Source of the DNA: Desulfatitalea alkaliphila
GTDB lineage: Bacteria > Desulfobacterota > Desulfobacteria > Desulfobacterales > Desulfosarcinaceae
Assembly (NCBI RefSeq): GCF_022968795.1
Contig: NZ_JALJRB010000007.1
Coordinates: 62,001 to 126,000 of the forward strand
Length of the DNA: 64,000 nucleotides
Reading direction: 5' to 3'
The position numbers and the translations under genes are program-made. Positions 61,134 through 64,000 of this stretch are shown one piece after another (position 1 is the stretch's first letter; every line of letters starts with the position of its first letter). Below the pieces are notes generated by a model. The model was given only the letters and a program-made list of their open reading frames with translations. It did not search any database and was not told where the DNA came from.

Positions 61134-63020
61134 TTAGCTCTCGATGAAGCTCTTGAGCTTGCGGCTGCGGGTTGGATGCCGGAGTTTGCGCAAGGCCTTG
61201 GCCTCGATCTGCCGAATGCGTTCGCGGGTCACGGTGAAATCCTGCCCCACCTCCTCCAAGGTGTGATCCGCCTTTTCGCCGATACCGAAACGCATGCGCA
61301 ACACCTTTTCCTCGCGGGGCGTCAATGTGGCCAACACCTTGCGGGTCTGTTCGGCCAGATTGAGGCTGATGGCGGCGTCCGAGGGCAACATGAATTTCTT
61401 ATCCTCGATGAAATCACCCAGATGGCTGTCCTCCTCTTCACCGATGGGCGTTTCCAGGGAAATGGGTTCCCGTGCGATCTTGAGCACCTTACGCACCTTG
61501 TCCAGAGGGATCTCCATCTTTTCGGCGATCTCTTCGGGACGCGGTTCGCGCCCCATCTCCTGGACCAGATAACGAGAGGTCCGAATCAGCTTGTTGATGG
61601 TCTCGATCATATGAACAGGGATCCGTATGGTACGCGCCTGGTCGGCGATGGCCCGGGTGATGGCCTGCCGGATCCACCAGGTGGCATATGTGCTGAATTT
61701 ATATCCGCGCCGATACTCGAACTTGTCCACCGCCTTCATCAAGCCGATATTGCCCTCTTGAATGAGGTCCAGGAACTGCAATCCCCGGTTGGTGTATTTC
61801 TTGGCGATGCTGACCACTAAACGCAGATTGGCCCTGATCAGCTCGCTTTTGGCCAGCTTCGCCCGGGCCCGGCCTTCATCGACATTGGACAATATCCGCT
61901 TGAGCACCCGGCTACTGGCCTTGACCTCGTTCTCCTTGGCGCTGATTTGTCCCTGCACGTTGCTGACATGATTATAAAGAAGCTCCAATTCCGCCCGCGG
62001 CAAGTCGGATTTCGACTGCACCAGTTTCAAGAAGCGGGCACGGGTGGTCAGGCTCTCGCGCAAGGTCACCACCGGGATGCCGAGGGTTTCGGCAGTGGCC
62101 GTGATCACCCGGTTCATGGCATCGAACCAATCGATCAGATTACGGATATCCTCCTCCATCTGGTCGATGACGCTGCCCTCCAAACGCCACTCCTTGAGCA
62201 GATCGAAAAGCTTCTGGTTGCGACGGGTGATGCAGCGGCGTATGCGGCGCTGCTCATCCGACTTGAGATGGTCGTCGTTGAACAGTTGCTCGCGAAAGGA
62301 CATGTTTTCGCCATGCACCTCCGCGATGGCCCTTATGGTGCCCACAAAGGCGTCGATCTGCACGAACTCGTCCTGGTAAGTGTCGCCCTCGTCCACATCC
62401 CGCAACACGTGCTTGGGACGCAACATTTGATTTTCGATGCGTGAACCCAAATCGAGGATGAACTGCACGCCGATGGTGGTTTCCAACAGCGCCTTGAGGA
62501 CATCCTGCTCACCGGCCTCGATCTTCTTGGCGATCTCCACTTCGCCCTCGCGACTGAGCAGGGTCACCAACCCCATCTCCCGCAGGTACATCTTCACCGG
62601 ATCGGTCACCGTCCCGTATTCGGACATGCCGTTGTCGTCGGAGGTGGTGCTGAGATCCAATTTTTGAGTCTTTTCCTTGGTCAAATTGCGATTGTTTTCA
62701 TCGATGATATCGATACCCAGATCATCGAACATCATCAATGTGTCATCCACTTGATCCGCTGCCAACATCTCGTCGGGCAGGGCGGTATTGATCTCGTCAT
62801 ACGTCAGGAAACCTTGTTTCTTGCCCTGGGCGATCAACACCTTCATGGCCTTTTCCGTGACGGCCTTGGCACCCTTCTGGTCGCCGCCCGGTTGATGCCC
62901 CCGGGCCTTTACCGCGGCGGCGGTCAGCGCCGCGTCATCGTTCTTGGCCGCGGCATGGTCCGCCTTTGGGGTCGGTGTCTTGGCGTTTTTGGTTTTGTGA
63001 TCCGTTTTTTTTGCTGCCAT
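61134..63020 (-). CDS. rpoD: Primary sigma factor RpoD (sigma-70)
   Basis: RpoD directs RNA polymerase to housekeeping promoters. The 628-residue protein has a Lys/Ala-rich N-terminus, region 1.1 ([20 protein letters not shown]), region 1.2 ([20 protein letters not shown]), the non-conserved insert, region 2 ([40 protein letters not shown]), region 3, and region 4.2 with [20 protein letters not shown] ending [19 protein letters not shown]. Length is typical of proteobacterial RpoD. It follows dnaG with a 23-base gap, the common dnaG-rpoD arrangement. Confidence 0.97.
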   Translation of the reverse strand: MAAKKTDHKTKNAKTPTPKADHAAAKNDDAALTAAAVKARGHQPGGDQKGAKAVTEKAMKVLIAQGKKQGFLTYDEINTALPDEMLAADQVDDTLMMFDDLGIDIIDENNRNLTKEKTQKLDLSTTSDDNGMSEYGTVTDPVKMYLREMGLVTLLSREGEVEIAKKIEAGEQDVLKALLETTIGVQFILDLGSRIENQMLRPKHVLRDVDEGDTYQDEFVQIDAFVGTIRAIAEVHGENMSFREQLFNDDHLKSDEQRRIRRCITRRNQKLFDLLKEWRLEGSVIDQMEEDIRNLIDWFDAMNRVITATAETLGIPVVTLRESLTTRARFLKLVQSKSDLPRAELELLYNHVSNVQGQISAKENEVKASSRVLKRILSNVDEGRARAKLAKSELIRANLRLVVSIAKKYTNRGLQFLDLIQEGNIGLMKAVDKFEYRRGYKFSTYATWWIRQAITRAIADQARTIRIPVHMIETINKLIRTSRYLVQEMGREPRPEEIAEKMEIPLDKVRKVLKIAREPISLETPIGEEEDSHLGDFIEDKKFMLPSDAAISLNLAEQTRKVLATLTPREEKVLRMRFGIGEKADHTLEEVGQDFTVTRERIRQIEAKALRKLRHPTRSRKLKSFIES

Positions 63021-63043
63021 TGGTTTGAGCCTCCAGCACCTTG

Positions 63044-64000
63044 CTACAATTTGGTCAATCCCCTACCCGCCTGCTGTTGTTTTTGCATCAACAGTTTTGC
63101 AAGCAACTCCATATCGTTATTCTTTTCCGCCGATTCGATCCGGCGTTGCAGATCCTGTCGCAACCGGCGGCGGCGCCGGTCTTCGAACTGCGCCAACAGA
63201 CGTTCGCACCCCTGCCGGTCCCACCTGTTGTCTTCAATGGCCAGGCGGGCCAGCAGGCTGTCCATTTCGGGATCGTCAATGGACGCCGGCAGATCCAAGC
63301 CTCGGTCGGCCGGCCGGTCGCCTTGGCGTACCACCATCCGGGCCAGCGATCGACACTGGTCGTCCTCGAAATCGTCAATCACATTGCGCCCCACGATCTC
63401 CGGAATCATGGCAGGGCAATGCAACATCATGGCGATGATGCGCATTTCCAAACGGCCGCGGTCGACCATGGCGGTTGCCGCACCGGTTGACTTGTCCGCA
63501 GCCGCCGACCGCGAACGTCCGCCGATGGGGGCATGTTGCGCCGCCTTCCGACGGATCTTGTCCAGTATGGCCGCCTCATCTATGTTCAACCGTTCGGCCA
63601 ACTGCTTCACATAAAGCGAACGGGCCAGGCTGTCCTGGATCGCCGCCAGCGGCGCCTGCATCTCGTCCACCACCTTGATTTTGCCCTCCAGGCTGAGGCC
63701 ATGGGTGTCGATGGCCATCTCGATGATGAACGGCATCATTGCCAGAGCATTATCGGCCGCTTTGAGAAAAACATCAGGCCCCTTTTCGCGCAGAAAGGTA
63801 TCGGGATCGTGCCCTTTGGGCAGCACAAGAATGCGAGCGTCCAGGTAACCTGCCTCGAACACCTCCACGCTGCGCTGAGCGGCATTCAGCCCCGCCTGAT
63901 CGGAATCGAACACCAGGATCGCATGGCCGGCGCGGCCTACCATACCCTTAAGTAATTGCACATGCTCGGGTGTCAAGGCCGTACCCAGGGTCGCCACAGA
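63044..64000 (-). CDS. dnaG: DNA primase DnaG, C-terminal part (5' end outside window)
   Basis: DnaG makes RNA primers at the replication fork. The frame runs open to the right edge, so the zinc-binding domain and most of the catalytic core are missing here; the visible 318 residues start inside the Toprim region, at [20 protein letters not shown], then [20 protein letters not shown] and the downstream [19 protein letters not shown]. The rest is the DnaB-interacting C-terminal domain. It is the first visible gene of the dnaG-rpoD operon on this strand. Confidence 0.93.
   Translation of the reverse strand, partial: SVATLGTALTPEHVQLLKGMVGRAGHAILVFDSDQAGLNAAQRSVEVFEAGYLDARILVLPKGHDPDTFLREKGPDVFLKAADNALAMMPFIIEMAIDTHGLSLEGKIKVVDEMQAPLAAIQDSLARSLYVKQLAERLNIDEAAILDKIRRKAAQHAPIGGRSRSAAADKSTGAATAMVDRGRLEMRIIAMMLHCPAMIPEIVGRNVIDDFEDDQCRSLARMVVRQGDRPADRGLDLPASIDDPEMDSLLARLAIEDNRWDRQGCERLLAQFEDRRRRRLRQDLQRRIESAEKNNDMELLAKLLMQKQQQAGRGLTKL

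Overview
This window is about 64 kb of GC-rich chromosome. It most likely comes from a sulfate-reducer-like deltaproteobacterium (Desulfobacterota, Desulfosarcina/Desulfatitalea type). That assignment is an inference from gene content: a GspN-containing type II secretion operon, a two-gene SufC-SufB (SMS-type) Fe-S system, a TAXI-type TRAP transporter, a complete alpha-glucan/trehalose cassette, and housekeeping order such as dnaG-rpoD and def-fmt-rsmB. There is no plasmid, prophage, insertion sequence or CRISPR signature; nearly all genes are intact and tightly packed.

Layout. 0.3-10.6 kb (+): a promoter followed by glgX, treT, treY, treZ, a CBM48 coiled-coil protein and malQ. Together these debranch and remodel alpha-glucan and make trehalose by two routes. 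10.5-17.6 kb (-): fliK-like, flhB-C-like, recB and recD, chained by short overlaps; no recC is present. 17.9-24.2 kb: assorted genes (tandem-HTH regulator, cation antiporter-like protein, TerB-like protein, enoyl-CoA hydratase/isomerase, ACP phosphodiesterase, metallo-beta-lactamase lactonase-like enzyme), a scar of decayed LPS-type genes, and a PLP ammonia-lyase. 24.5-30 kb (+): TAXI solute-binding protein, fused TRAP permease, gamma-glutamyltransferase-like enzyme and an NTF2-like protein. At 30.1-30.2 kb (-) lies tRNA-Leu(CAG) with its own promoter and terminator.

30.3-48.2 kb (+): ribF, a flippase-like membrane protein, def, fmt, rsmB, then a full type II secretion operon in the order F-G-H-I-J-K-L-M-N-C-D-E. 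Its secretin GspD carries an extra C-terminal SPOR domain. 48.3-50.8 kb (+): a YidD-like lipoprotein/secreted protein, a TPR membrane protein, rpe and aroQ. 50.8-52.7 kb (-): a cold-shock protein and an AhpF-like thioredoxin reductase. 52.7-53.3 kb is a gene-free stretch holding a nested inverted-repeat element. 53.3-54.8 kb (+): yvcK and a LOG-like gene.

54.8-58.7 kb (-): sufC, sufB, a large HPr-domain protein and ispD form one operon, linking Fe-S assembly with isoprenoid synthesis. 58.8-59.2 kb (-): RNase P RNA. 59.2-64 kb (-): a coiled-coil zinc-ribbon protein, a Nif3 family protein, a tRNA with CAT anticodon, rpoD and the 3' part of dnaG, which runs off the window.

Most assignments come from recognised motifs and family architecture read by eye; no database search was possible. 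Starts were chosen by Shine-Dalgarno spacing and family N-termini and are noted where they remain ambiguous.
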